DNA from: Macquaria australasica
Lineage: Eukaryota; Chordata; Actinopteri; Centrarchiformes; Percichthyidae
Direction of reading: 5' to 3'
Assembly: GCA_005408345.1 (NCBI GenBank)
Contig: SEMN01000161.1
Coordinates: 744,001 to 808,000, forward strand
DNA length: 64,000 nt
The notes beneath the pieces are model-generated. The model had not been told where the DNA came from. It did no database searches and saw only the letters and a program-made list of their open reading frames with translations. Positions 50,801-64,000 of the stretch are shown here, piece by piece. Position numbers and translations under genes: made by a program. Within the stretch, counting starts at the first letter, position 1; each line of letters starts with the position of its first letter.

Positions 50801-53800
50801 AGACATCAGATTTTACTGAAAAGTAAGACTTTGTGTCCACCGGGAACCTCTCTACAAAAGATTACTTTTTCTAATTTTGTTAAAGAGAGAGTACATTATT
50901 TCCATGTTTCCTTTCACTAACAGCATTTGTATATATTCAGAGTAGCAGCAGCTAAATGTAAAAAACATTTTACACTGCATTTCGATAGTATCATTGCAAC
51001 ACCATGTCTGTAGTCTCTAACACATTTTGTTATCTCTGTTAGATAAAGAGATCCCCAGTGGGCACAAGGCCTGATAACGTTTGGTAATATGGAGATTCCA
51101 AAAATGAATTTATTGAGTATATTTTACCCAAATGTGTCGTACAGTATAAATGACTAAAGATCAAAATCCACCTTTGCATTCAGTCTGATATCTTTAAAGC
51201 ATGGTAATCAGAAAAAAATTGATAAATTAAGCATATTGCTTTTATTCCTGATAGTAGTATGGCTGTATGTTGTGTCCACAGATATGCTTTAACACTGTTT
51301 TATCTGTTCATATTGACATGGGGGAATGTACACTGTTTGCACCAGGCTAAAATGACTTTTTATGCTGTCTCTTCAGTCTGTCTGTAGGTGTATGTGTGCT
51401 GGGGATCACAGCCCTGATGTCCTTTTCAAAACAAGCATGCTATTTGCTCATGTTAAACCAGGGTCAAACAGAGTTCCAGTTACAGGTCAGCAATTAGCAT
51501 TCAGGCCCATTTAAATAACAGGCAGGAACTAGAATTTATACTTGAATATATTTGACTCTGAGACATAGCTCAGACAAAGCAACTGAAGACAATTGAAAGG
51601 CTTTAATTATGTTCAGTTCCCATGTTATTATAGTCAGCAAGTCAGCTATGAAGTTGTCACAGTGAGAAGAATGGCAAAAGTATAAGTTTCCCCCACACCC
51701 TGCACCATTAACTGGGAGCTTTCTGAAGACATGATGATTAATGACAATGGAAGCAAAGGTGATACAAGACTGCACAGGGTTGCTACAATGTCCAAATGTA
51801 ATCTGTAAAAAAGCACATTTTAAATGGTAAGTATCACATTTGTTTGAGGTCTGAGTATTTCATTTACTGTTTGACCCTGGTTTGACTCTGACCTGTTTCA
51901 TTTCCATGCTGTATCAGCTGACACACTGCTACACATTTGAATGTTTTCTATGAACGATAATATTTTATAATGAACAGAGGTTCAACAATATGGCATATTT
52001 TTGAATATGGCAAAAGATTTGTTAGTCTGATTATATGGATGTAATTTGACCATTGACAAAAGATCAGTCATGCCCGTTCCCACTTGTACTGGATGTTAGA
52101 GTCCCTTTTTAAGTAATAGTGTGACAAAGAGTACCATACTGTATTGTGTAAAATATTATTGTTGGCTGAACTGTATTTATCTGTAGCCATGCACCGTGTA
52201 AAACAAAAATCCTTTCTACAGCAAAAACTGAGTTTCAATATGCATTTGAACCATGTAAAATCATCTGTACTCATTTGACCTGCCTGTAAGTGAGGTCTCT
52301 CTGGTGCAGATACCAGTTCTAATTCACCCTGTAAAGCAAAACCTTGTGTCATCAAGGCTTAATAACTTTGATTTTAAATTAATAATTACCTACCAAATTT
52401 GAAATGACTTTCTGTATCAGAATTGTTGTCATTTCATCAGATGAATTTAGCATTTCTGTTAAGAGGTGCTTTAAATTGGGTAGAAATGTAATCGGGGCAG
52501 TGGACCATTGGTGCTGCCATTTATAATTATTAAGAGGTTGCCTTTCCAGTTTCCTGTACTTTGCATGCTGGACTTTGTCTTTCTCAATTATAAGCACAAT
52601 ATTGCAGTTTATTCACTCACTGGCATTATGTTTACTAGACCATAAAGGGTTATACTAAGTGACATTGACATGATGCGTGCCTTTCTCTTCGTAGTTTTGT
52701 GTTTTGATCTACGGCTCTTTTTGTCCTTTCTGTGTGTTTTACTCCTGTATTAATTTCCTGAAAAATTGGTTGACTCGCAACCGATTATGCACTGTTTTTG
52801 ATGGTATGTGTCACAGTGGTTAAAGTTTTCAGTGTTTTTAGCTCTGTACTTTATAAGGAATAATATGTTTTGAAGTAGCTAAATGACAAACATAGGGGTT
52901 TGCTACGGTTGCGAGAAACGGCTAATGCAGGAAAAAAATGACTTTTAGTTCATTTTTAGTCATGATATTAAAATAAAACTACCAGTGACCCATGTCTTCA
53001 ACAATAAAATGCTACTGGAATTTTGAATTTTTAAGCTTATATGTCTGGCTAATCTTAACAGCACAGTACAGCATGTAATGTTTTCATTCCACAAATAGAT
53101 TTGACCAGTTTATCAAGAAAGTTCATAATTTCTGCAAATCACACAAAACCGACAAACTGCATCATAGTGCAGAGCTGATCCTGTTAAGCCAGGTGCACTT
53201 TGAGTCCAGGCTCAATTAAGCTGTCCATAGTTAGAGGATTAGTCTTGTTTCAACCCAGCATAGCTTTGCCTTTTTATATTCTATTACCATTTTCCCTCAT
53301 GTCCATCCCTGAATTTGGAATTCAGTGTTCACTGTAGACAGGACTGTAACAAAAATGTCCAACTTCACTGTCCCGACTCTTTAAATATACATTTTATATA
53401 TGGATGTCAATTCTTGTCTGTCAAAAGAGCTACATGTATCGTGCAAGCATTTATATTATGAATTTAACTTCACGTGCATTATAAACTATTTCAAATCCAT
53501 GTTTCAGCAACAGTAATAAATTACATTTAGGCATAGACTTGACTGAATATTATGTTTTCTGCTGTGTGTACATACTGATAGATTTCAAATTTGCTTCTTG
53601 AATATTTCCTGTTCAAGTTTGCATGACGTGTTTCTCTGTGTCTGAGCTAGGGTTGGGGGCAATACACCGTCAAATGAGCATTAAGAGAAACCGTTATTGT
53701 CCTTATGGGGAATTTGCCATTTGTGTGCCTCGTTTTCAGAGACTTTTTAAGTTTTCCTGACCACACTGTAAAATGTTCAGTAAGTTGACTTGGACTCCAA

Positions 53801-54304
53801 CCTTGTGACTCAGAGTGATGGTGAATTGAGCCCAGCCCTGGTGTGTACTACGTATGTGTAGTCTAGAGGTATAATGGTGGGGGGCGGGGAGTGTTCACTG
53901 TTGGGCTGCCTCGAAACCAAACTCCACCCTTCGTTTTGACACCTTTCAGCTAACGAGGATCAGGGATGGATGGAAGGAAAAGGAGGAGGAATTTCAGTGC
54001 GCCACCACCTCCCCACCCTGCATGACCGGACAGGACTACAACCACCACCTCTTCCTCCACCCCTCCATCTCTCCTCTCCTCTCCGTCTCCACCCATCCCT
54101 CTCTCTGTCTGTTCATCTTGTCTGCCTGACTAAGAGCAGTGGATGGAAGACCCTGACCTGTGTAAGGCTATGTTATCCAAACATCTTCTATACTCATGGT
54201 AACTAAAGATGAAAGAAAAGAAACTTTCCAAACAGCTCTTTTATTTTTATGATGTTTTATTTGACATAAGGATGACAACGTGTGATGCTTTTTTGCAAAG
54301 AAAC

Positions 54305-54310
54305 AATAAA
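54305..54310 (+). terminator. cpsf6: Candidate CPSF6 polyadenylation signal AATAAA
   Basis: Canonical hexamer near the end of the putative terminal exon 53950-54560. Confidence 0.4.
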
Positions 54311-54528
54311 ATTCCCCACACAATCCCCAACTAGAAGACACAAACATTACATCCTCTTTTTTATTTTTGCCTGGCTCGCTGTACTGTGTACATTCAGTTT
54401 AGAGATCAGTTTTTATAGGGTACATATTTGATGTTTTCTCCCCACCCCTCCCTCATTCTCATTTATTCTTTCATGGTTAGTATGTTTGTAAATGTCTCTG
54501 CTTTTGATTAAAAACTAGATGGTGTTGT

Positions 54529-54534
54529 AATAAA
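54529..54534 (+). terminator. cpsf6: Candidate distal CPSF6 polyadenylation signal AATAAA
   Basis: Canonical hexamer in an A-rich context. It is followed within about 40 nt by GT-containing sequence and then by AT-rich spacer. Confidence 0.45.
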
Positions 54535-54560
54535 AAATGTTTACTGAGGTACTCAATGCA

Positions 54561-57500
54561 TTTGGTGAATTCCTCTACATGTTTGGCTCATTTATATTAA
54601 ATGTATATTTTGGACTTCAAACTGTTTTTCATACTGAATTTGTCTACATTTAGATAATACTTTTTAGCTGTATTAGCAAGCAGCTTAATGTTTTAGAAAA
54701 TAGATCCCCGTCATTAAGTCCCTTTTTTGTTATTTTGTGTTATTCTTCAAATGGATAAAACTTTTATAAGGTAAGACAAATTAGACAAATGTACTTTTTT
54801 TTGCAATGTGCATTGATTGGTGGATGGGAGGATATGTAGCCCTTTAGAACAAGTTGAAGGTCTACATGCGGCTGTTTGGACAGTTTGGGCAGCTTTGAAC
54901 GAGACATCGTAAACCAAAAAATGCGTAAAACTGTTCACAAAGTGGTTTCTGTTTGTTGTGTGTAATTCCACTGAATGGCCATTACCAAGAACTTTTCCAA
55001 TCCAAATTATCTTTGGAGTCTTTTTCGTTAATGTGAAATATATTCATTCATAGATTTAGTAATGCAGGTTAATTCAAGCAACCATTGTAGTTGCAGTTTA
55101 CATGAAATTGGTCAACGTTCAAATATCAGTTAATCCCATTTGTTGAAAATAAGTGATACTTATTTTGCTCCTGTGTTCCACACCTGACATGTTTTTGTAT
55201 GTTTATTTTTAACCCTTTACCCTGTCGCACCATAGATAGACTTTTGAACACAAACAAATTCAAATGCAGGTTAAATATGGAATGTGCACCGTAACACTAA
55301 TGTTGTCATATGCAGTGCAGCACGTCTTCTCTTTTTTTGCGCCACCCATCATGTTCATGTCTTGCATTTTTGTTGAAATAGACTGTGATTGTCAACACTT
55401 TGATACAGAGCTTTTAGTTTGTAATATTTACAATGATCGATTTGGCAAATAAGCACTGAGTTACATGTTTTATGTTTAACTGTCTCCATTCAAAATGACA
55501 AAACATATTGGGCTTAGATGTCCTAATATTGACTCATGACTCATAAGGCCGGACCAGTTATTAAATCTCAGTAAATAAAAATGGGGGAGGAACCTCAAGG
55601 TTTGTGGTGCTGTAACAGTGTTTCATCGGGGGGTGTCATTTTGTTGTTTGTTCCATTTGTACGCCAAAACAAAGGAGTGTGGATAAAATGATTGTTCTCT
55701 TATATGAATGCAACAAAAGACAATCACTCAAACACTGATATTAACAGGTCAGCAAACACAACTGATTGTCCACAATACCTCCCTCTATTGTTTATATCTA
55801 AGAGTCCTCTTTTGTGTTGGTTTTTGGTTTTATTGGAGATTATTGGTTTACTTGTCGAGATGATTGTTTTTTTGTTTGATTTGGTTTTACTCCGTCTTGT
55901 CGGTTCAAATCCATGACCGTCCCCTGAACTATTGCATCTCCAAAGGTATTTGATGATTGTAAAAATTGTGGACCCTAACCTCCATGCAGTCATTGTAATG
56001 GCTACAGGAATCACTCTGACCTTTGATGAAAATATGTTAATCGGACTGTAACAGCATCCAAACATTTTTAAAAACCTTCGTGATGCTCGTGAAATGTCTT
56101 GTTGTTCTAACAGTATACTTTAAAAAGGGTGTTTTATATCCACAAATGTTAATCCATTTGCTCCCTGTAAACTCTGTAAAAGAGTAATGAAACTAACTGT
56201 AAATTGGGTTTTGGTACAAAAAAACAATGTGAAAAAGTGGGGCATTTCGCACTTTATGCCAGTTCTCTTGAGCAATTCCTCAAAAAATTGCCAATGCAGT
56301 GTAAAGCCCCCACACCAGTGTTTTTTCAAATTATTTTGGCTGATTGGACCTCTTATCAGGATTGTGTTAAATGTGTCAGATCATGCTTGACTGACATCTC
56401 GCTCCCTCTTCTGTTGCAGCTATAGCTGCTTTACAGCTTCATGAATCAGTGTCATCCTGAGCAGAGGTCTAATCGGCCAGAATAAGAGCATCTTTGTGCA
56501 GGGCTCCCAGTAAAAACACTCAGGTGTCACTTTGTAGTTGCCTTGTGCTGACTTCTCTCCACAGCGCTGAAGGTAAGTGTTTTCAGGTCTGCGTCACAGC
56601 AGCAGAAGAAACAGTCCAGTCCAGAGGAAGTCTGCTGCATCAAGCCAGACCAGCACTTTTACCTCACATACAAGCAGCTGGAAAGTATCATGTTTGTGTG
56701 TGCGTGTGTTTTCAGTATTTGACTAACATGGTGTAATGGTAGGATATATTTTCACTAGTCATTACTTGAACTTCAGCTACTTTGTAATTGTAACAGACAT
56801 TTAGCCGTGTGTGACCCCAAACTGAAAACAGGATAACACAATAGATAACTGGCAATTTACAGTTTGAGATGTTTCTGTCTGTAAATGTAATTGATCATAT
56901 AGCCATGCAGAGCTGCCAGTGACGAGCAAGACTTTTCCTCAAGGCTACATGACTTGTAAGAAAAAAAGTTGGGTTTTACAACAGTTTAAGCAATTAACTC
57001 AGTTTTATTGGTATCTATTAATGTATCTTGGGTTTATAGATTAATGGGTAGTTTTTCTAGTTCTAGGTAGTTTTTTTTAATTGTAGTTTATCCTGTATTT
57101 CTACCAGCAATGTCCTGTTCTTACGCATTTCCTGTCAGGTAAAGGTACATAGTAAATAAAATAAAACAAAAAAAACAAGAAACAAGAAAAATAAAACATT
57201 TATAAATTCAGTTTGGTTTTGTGGCTTTCCTTTGTACACAATGCATCTAATTACTCTTAATATTGGGCATCGGGTAAGACGGGACTATCAATTGAAGCTA
57301 ATCACTGGAAATGAGGTTTTAATGTTCAGTTTGGTATCTGAGCAGAAAACTTTCAAAATGCATCCTCCCATATTGGTAGTTTTGAGGTTTAGGTGCATAA
57401 ACGATCAAAAAGAGTTATAAACAATTTACTATGTTGTAGGTACAAAGATCTTACCTAATTGAGAGCCATTATCTATCATTTCTGTTAAATAGCTGTTTTC

Positions 57501-57690
57501 AGCTCATCAAACGTTGATGTTGACACCCATTAAGGAGATTAAAGTTAGAGGGTTTCTTGTATCTCACCATTTTCAATCAAATTAGACCCAACTAGGTTGA
57601 ATCAGAATAAGAAAAGAAAAACGGCAGTAGACAAGTCGTGAAAGTACAGTAATTTGGTGAATTTACTTTGTAATGTTGGCAAACTTAAAG
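54561..57690. other. Spacer between CPSF6 and YEATS4
   Basis: AT-rich sequence in which I see no supported gene. Open frames at 55692-56065 and 56120-56425 on both strands have no recognised family. A 19-nt word, CCTGAGCAGAGGTCTAATC (56455-56473), recurs at 60230-60248 downstream of YEATS4. Confidence 0.5.
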
Positions 57691-57966
57691 AAAGCTGATG
57701 CATGCAACATTCTACTGTTCCACTCCGACGTTATTGCCTATACCAGCCGGAACCTTAATGTTCTCATGTGCCGTACAACTTAACAGGTTACACTTGTCAC
57801 TTCCGGCGCTTGTTTGGCTGGCAGTTTGAAACGGGATCGCTGGTCAGATAAAGCGCTCTTTAAACGCTTCAATGGCGGGTTTATTAAATGCGACCACACG
57901 CTGTGGGACAAGAAGAGTCCTCTAGAGTGTGCCACGGGATCCACTTCACTTTCTTGCTACCGTATT
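57690..57966 (+). promoter_or_regulatory. yeats4: YEATS4 promoter and 5' UTR
   Basis: CpG density rises just before the ATG at 57967 (for example CTTCCGGCGCTTG at 57800-57812, an ETS-like CTTCCGG word, and ACGGGATCGC). The frame stays open upstream to about 57814 but has no in-frame ATG there, so 57967 is the start. This also matches the family N-terminus. Confidence 0.5.
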
Positions 57967-59761
<1,795 letters not shown>

Positions 59762-61015
59762 AAAATGGACAAACACATTATACACACACACCCACACGGA
59801 CGTGATCGTTCAGCACGGAGCATTTTTTGTTTTCCTGAACACATAACTGATTAAAAAACAAGGCATTGTTGTGACATATTTCGTGATTACACAAATTAGT
59901 TTTGTTTTTATTTTTAACATGAACACTCAATATTACGTAGCGTAGAGAAGACATAAGAATGATTTTCAAAAACTGTGTTCCCCATAATATTTTTACTGAA
60001 GTGAATGAAATCAGAACTTTGGGAGTGTTGTCAGCTGTCTTGCTTGTGGCTGAAAACAAGGATTTTGTAATTGGTTCTTTGCATATCTGTCATTGTTGTC
60101 TTTTCTAGCATAAGAATGCTGGATCAGCTGGCTGTGTATTTGTTTTTGCAACATTGGGCTTGTCCAGTCATCTTGATGTAATTGATCCTGTGCTGAAGCA
60201 AGGATTTAACTTGCATCCCTGTGAAGTGAACCTGAGCAGAGGTCTAATCAGACAGGCTCAGCAAATCATCCCCATAGTGTTCCACCTACCTGAAGAGATA
60301 TCCACATTTGTGTAGACAGTTTTTATTGTGAATAGTTCCGTTGTTTTTTACTGATCTTACAGTTTTCTATATAAAGTAAATATGGTAACCGTAGTGCTCG
60401 TATAAGTTTCTTCTGTTGTAACCATTAGGGTTTGATCTGGGTTCATTCATAAAACATTTCTCTCATGATTTGCCAGGTATGAAGCAAAACAGGTAAAACG
60501 TTGATCTTTCATGCCAAGTGGAGCAGAGTTTGACCTGCTTCTCAATACTGATTTTGTCTCGGTTTACTTCGGAGGATCCACTCTTTCACACCGACAGGCT
60601 ACATATGCATTATACTGGATAACTAGCTGAGTGTGAAGTGGTTTAAACAAGTAGAAGGGGGTTCAGGGGTTCATAGCCTGTCAGCTGTTGCAGTGACTGC
60701 ATGATTGTTTTTCTGGTTAATGTAACAATGAAGTTTGTAACAATGCCCTGATTGAAGTAACTACTATAATACCTGATAGTTCAGAGTCCTTAGGACTAAG
60801 AATCATTGTTTAAAGATCAGCAAGACCGGGTGTATATTCTATTGAGCAGCACCAGAATATACATACAAAACAAGTTTGGACCATTTCCGGATTTGAGAAG
60901 ACATTTTTATTATTTTTATGATTAAAAAGAAAAATATGAATCTAATCTAATTTTTTTTTTTTTGTATTTAAAGAATTGATATAAAACTTTTCATTAAAGC
61001 CGAGATGTGAATTTT
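59762..61015 (+). other. YEATS4 3' UTR and downstream spacer
   Basis: No exon is recognised. A likely polyadenylation signal is ATTAAA at 59850-59855, followed by a GTTGTG element. Further ATTAAA (60920) could mark a longer form. The repeated 19-nt word noted upstream lies at 60230-60248. Confidence 0.5.
59850..59855 (+). terminator. yeats4: Candidate YEATS4 polyadenylation signal ATTAAA
   Basis: Variant hexamer 89 nt after the stop codon, with TTGTTGTGAC about 15-20 nt downstream. Confidence 0.5.
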
Positions 61016-61322
61016 CAGATTTCCGAGAGTCCGTGAAAGCATCTGGCAGGAAGTTCAAAGTCCAACTTTTGCTTTCGGGTCTCGGGACGCTGAACAACTT
61101 TAATCTGCAGACGTTATGCAACTCCGGCTGTTGTTTATTAGTACTCCCAAGCAAATATGGTGAAATACAAAGAGCTGGGATGGAGACAGCTTTGCGCAGG
61201 CCTGTACACCTGTTACTAGCGTGTAGCTGTAAGTTTAGTAAATACACTGGGCGGCTGAATGTAGTTTGTCTGCTCGGGTTAAAATCCCTCCAGGTGTCCT
61301 TCATCAGGAGGAGGACTTCGAG
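61016..61322 (+). other. Candidate untranslated first exon ending in a splice donor
   Basis: A locally CpG-bearing segment ends in GACTTCGAG|gtgagt (donor at 61322). An ATG at 61157 opens a 20-codon frame (MVKYKELGWRQLCAGLYTCY) that stops before the donor, so it would be an upstream ORF. I do not recognise the product. It could be an alternative first exon of the gene starting near 62.1 kb, or chance. Confidence 0.25.
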
Positions 61323-62089
61323 GTGAGTCTACAATGTCACGTTTCCTATAAATAGTAGTAGTAGCCTGGCAGAGGTGTGTGTTTGCCCGCTCTGAGTTAT
61401 CTCTGAAAGTAATCAAATGTAACTCGGTTGTCGTATCTAAGTAGAAATGTGTGTGTCCTCTTTCACATAGCCAGTGCTGGTGACACATACAAACATAAGT
61501 GACTTAAGCAGTGAATGAGCGTGAGTATTCATTATTAGTTCACTTAAAATGTAAGTTAATGTAACGGGTATTTCATACAATGATCCATTTCCAGGTAGAT
61601 GAAACAAGGGATCAAATTTCAAGTCCTAATTTTTAAATATTTAATGTACAGCGTAGGTTACACATTTTGTTTTCTGTGCAAGTAGCTTTTTAGACCAGAT
61701 GGGTTAAATTATATTAATAAATAAACAATGAAATGATGAACAAAGTGATAAAATACATTAATAACAAACTATACAAAAGTATAATATCTTTCCCTAAATT
61801 AAATTAATAAGGCGATAATAAATTAAATAAGCATAAAATATATATATTACAGAAAATAAATCGGCTACTCACCATATTATTATTGTTGTTGTTAATTTTC
61901 TTTTACAAATTATTATGTATAACAGAATATAACTGACACAATCTGTACTAGTTTAAGTAATAAGATACACATTTTTACACAACAAGATACTACAAAGTAA
62001 GATTCTTGTTATTTTTACCATATTTAATCACGTATTTTCTTTTCCTTTCTATTTTAACGCGTTTTTAGTTATTTATTTTAGTGATTTAT

Positions 62090-62438
62090 TTTGGCCTGCG
62101 GTCACGTGATCTGGGGTTTTTGCACCGACGTCACAGAAACCGAGCTGGTGCCGACTAACGATCCTCGCAGTCCCGCTGCGTTCAGACTCCCCGTGTTTCA
62201 GGAGAGAGAGAGAGACTACGTCTTCCCGGCAGCAGTTACCGACCCAAGTTTCCACTCGCCGGCGTCTAAAAGACACGGGGTAGCAATGCAGACTGTGTTG
62301 GAAATGCTCGGGGAAACCGTATAAGCTCTTAACAATATCACCCGGCTCGCATTAACGTTACAGCTAACGTAAATGCAACAGACGTGTCTCCTCGCTAAGA
62401 AAACAACCGGTGGTGTTCTGCTGCGTTCAAGTCTTCAG
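62090..62438 (+). promoter_or_regulatory. CpG-rich promoter and probable non-coding first exon of a downstream gene
   Basis: The richest CpG patch of the right end contains GTCACGTGAT (an E-box of USF/TFE type, 62101-62110) and a GACGTCAC CRE-like word near 62128-62135. The segment ends in TCTTCAG|GTAAGT, a strong donor at 62439. A 12-codon upstream ORF starts at 62286, and a second ATG (62373) stays open to the donor. After the donor, only intron-like sequence reaches the window end. In human, FRS2 follows YEATS4 on the same strand and has untranslated 5' exons, so this may be its first exon. That is inference from synteny only. Confidence 0.5.
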
Positions 62439-64000
62439 GTAAGTTGGCTGAAAATAGCAACAACTGCCATGTTTTGGTTTTTGTTTAGCCCGCAACAACG
62501 CGTGTGGTAACGATACTCGACAGTGAGTGTATGGTGGCCTTATTGTACCCTGTGGCATTTTAATAAAAAATCTGTTTAATGCTATCACTGCTGCGCATTT
62601 TGCTGGGCTAGTTTTTTTTATTTATTTTTTGCTAAAATATGCTGTATCGCTAGCTTCGTATTTCTTCTTGTGTTTGGCAAAGAAGTCGATAATATAGCCT
62701 GTGCTGTTGCCAGGTTGTCTGTCGGTGCTGTTGCTGCTGTCTTTCCTGTCTGTGCCAACGTCTGTTCACACATTTTAAACGGGAAATAGCTGAAGATATC
62801 AAAAGGTGTTACTGTTTATCATATGCCTTGGCAGTCAGTATCACAGGGACTCATTCATGTTTAGACTTGTGAGTGATGCTGTCATGAAAGTAGCACAATT
62901 ATCATTAAACTGTGTGCTCACTCTTAGGGACACAACTGTTTTTCATGAGGGAAATTCAGGGTAGATAAATGTAATAATCTGCAATTGATTTTCCGTCCAC
63001 AAATAGTGCACATCCTGTTTTTTTCTCATAGGAAATTGGAGACAACCCTGTCTGATAACTTTTAATAGGAAGATTTAATTTAACTACAGAGAAAGAGAGA
63101 AGCTCTGACTTAATGTTGTGTTTGTTGCTTATATGTCCACATCAGGCATGCTGGCTGGCTACAGAGATCTTTGTTTGGTTGTCGTCCACAGAGCAACATT
63201 GTTATCCCGCTGTCTGTGTGTATAGTGTGCAGTTTAAGTCCATTCACGAGGCTGAGTGCATCATCAGCACACCATAGCTTTAATGCATGGGGTTCCCCAA
63301 AGAGGACAAGTGCACTGTGGGGCTTTAGTGGCATTGCTGCATTGGTGGCATAGTCATAGTCAGGATCCATCTTTTAGCCTCTCATCATCATAACAATCTC
63401 CTCAATCAATATGGGAGAGCGATGAAGGCCATCCTCAAGTGCATTTCCTCGTGAGGATATAAGGTATAAGTGCATGGAGGAATCATACATGAGTGGGTAG
63501 TAGTTAGTAAGGGTGTGTACTGCACTTTGATTGCTGTGGATAATAGCAGGATAAAGAAGGGCTGTGATTAGGCTTGCTGGCTTTGGAGTGTGTAGGTGCT
63601 AACATCAATTTCGTTGTGCTCAGTAAATGTAGGTGTTTCTTCTCCTGCCCCCAAAAACTGAAATATCAAATCCACACTCATATTTTCCCGATGTTGTTCC
63701 CTTTAGTCACACAGTCAGTCCAGTCCTCACAGTGCAGAAATATATTTCTGAGCTCAGCTGAAAGCAGACCTGTAGCTCAGTGTAGGGCTCAACTCAAAGC
63801 TTGGTGTGTTGCACCACCATGTTTGAGGCGGGTGTTGTCCAAGAAGGAAGTAGCCAGAGCAGTTTTGGCTGTTGCACTGGGTAACAATATGATTTAATGA
63901 GTATAGCTACGTCTGAAAATGGTTAACATAAATAAGATTACAGTCTGGCCTTATCACTTTGTATCAAAGTGTGTGTCTTTTTTTTTTTTTATACATGGAA
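62439..64000 (+). other. Intron-like sequence at the right edge
   Basis: No coding exon is recognised. Open frames at 63110-63370 and 63574-63897 lack splice-bounded homologous segments. It is probably intron 1 of the gene starting near 62.1 kb. Confidence 0.5.

Larger units (their letters stand above)
47861..54560 (+). other. cpsf6: CPSF6 3' UTR region (long 3' UTR, or 3' UTR intron plus terminal exon)
   Basis: After the TAG at 47858-47860 there is no recognised coding exon for almost 7 kb. In contrast to the rest of the window, this stretch has almost no dinucleotide microsatellites, which fits a retained transcript region under some constraint. Two readings are possible: a continuous long 3' UTR with several AATAAA sites (48570, 49581, 52973, 53004), or splicing from GAG|gtgggt (intron from 47872) to ctttcag|CTAACGAGG (exon from 53950). 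The latter would place the junction only 11 nt after the stop, so it would not trigger nonsense-mediated decay. Confidence 0.5.

Noticed and set aside
57814..57966. N-terminal extension of YEATS4
   Set aside because: The frame is open but begins at a TTG with no in-frame ATG. The family start MFK at 57967 is the supported initiation site.
61157..61219. ATG-initiated 20-codon frame as a small gene
   Set aside because: No homology is recognised and it stops before the nearby donor. I describe it only as a possible upstream ORF of a candidate first exon.

Overview
The window looks like a teleost (probably percomorph) chromosome segment. The evidence is intron-rich vertebrate genes with GT-AG introns, very abundant (GT/AC)n microsatellites, and interspersed elements I recognise from fish genomes: a TIR element with internal GCTAAGCTAAG repeats, and a LINE-type tail ending in ATGG repeats. 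I see no bacterial-type operons, CRISPR arrays or intact viral genes.

Three protein-coding genes can be read confidently, all on the + strand. (1) 24159-37468 holds the 3' part (12 exons, 283 codons plus stop) of a voltage-gated calcium channel alpha2delta gene. It matches the alpha2delta-3/-4 subfamily and resembles CACNA2D4 best. (2) 40224-47860 is a complete CPSF6, the large subunit of cleavage factor Im, with 9 constitutive coding exons (549 aa) and a 108-nt in-frame cassette exon at 45025-45132 that gives a 585-aa form. (3) 57967-59761 is a complete YEATS4/GAS41 (7 exons, 226 aa). CPSF6 and YEATS4 are also neighbours on human 12q15. CACNA2D4 lies on human 12p, which agrees with an ancestral chromosome-12-type block.

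Layout: 1-24158 has no exon I can identify and is dominated by microsatellites, purine/pyrimidine tracts and repeat remnants. It is probably a large upstream intron of the alpha2delta gene, although other non-coding sequence cannot be excluded. 24159-37468 has dispersed alpha2delta exons, a 15-nt microexon and a U12-type AT-AC intron (36116-36943). 37469 to about 39800 is the 3' UTR. About 40060-40700 is the CpG-containing CPSF6 promoter and first exon. 47861 to about 54550 is a long, microsatellite-poor stretch that fits a CPSF6 3' UTR or a 3' UTR intron plus terminal exon. About 57700 is the YEATS4 5' end. 61020-61320 and 62090-62438 look like untranslated first exons or promoters of a further + strand gene whose coding part lies beyond the window. 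By human gene order this could be FRS2, but no FRS2 codon is visible.

The genes act separately. The alpha2delta subunit supports synaptic or photoreceptor calcium channels, CPSF6 acts in pre-mRNA 3'-end processing, and YEATS4 reads acylated histone H3 in the SRCAP and TIP60 complexes. I found no undescribed multi-gene system. The most notable signals are the AT-AC intron with a LINE-type tail almost touching its donor, the microexon, a possible 192-nt cassette exon, nested transposons, and microsatellites abutting splice sites.
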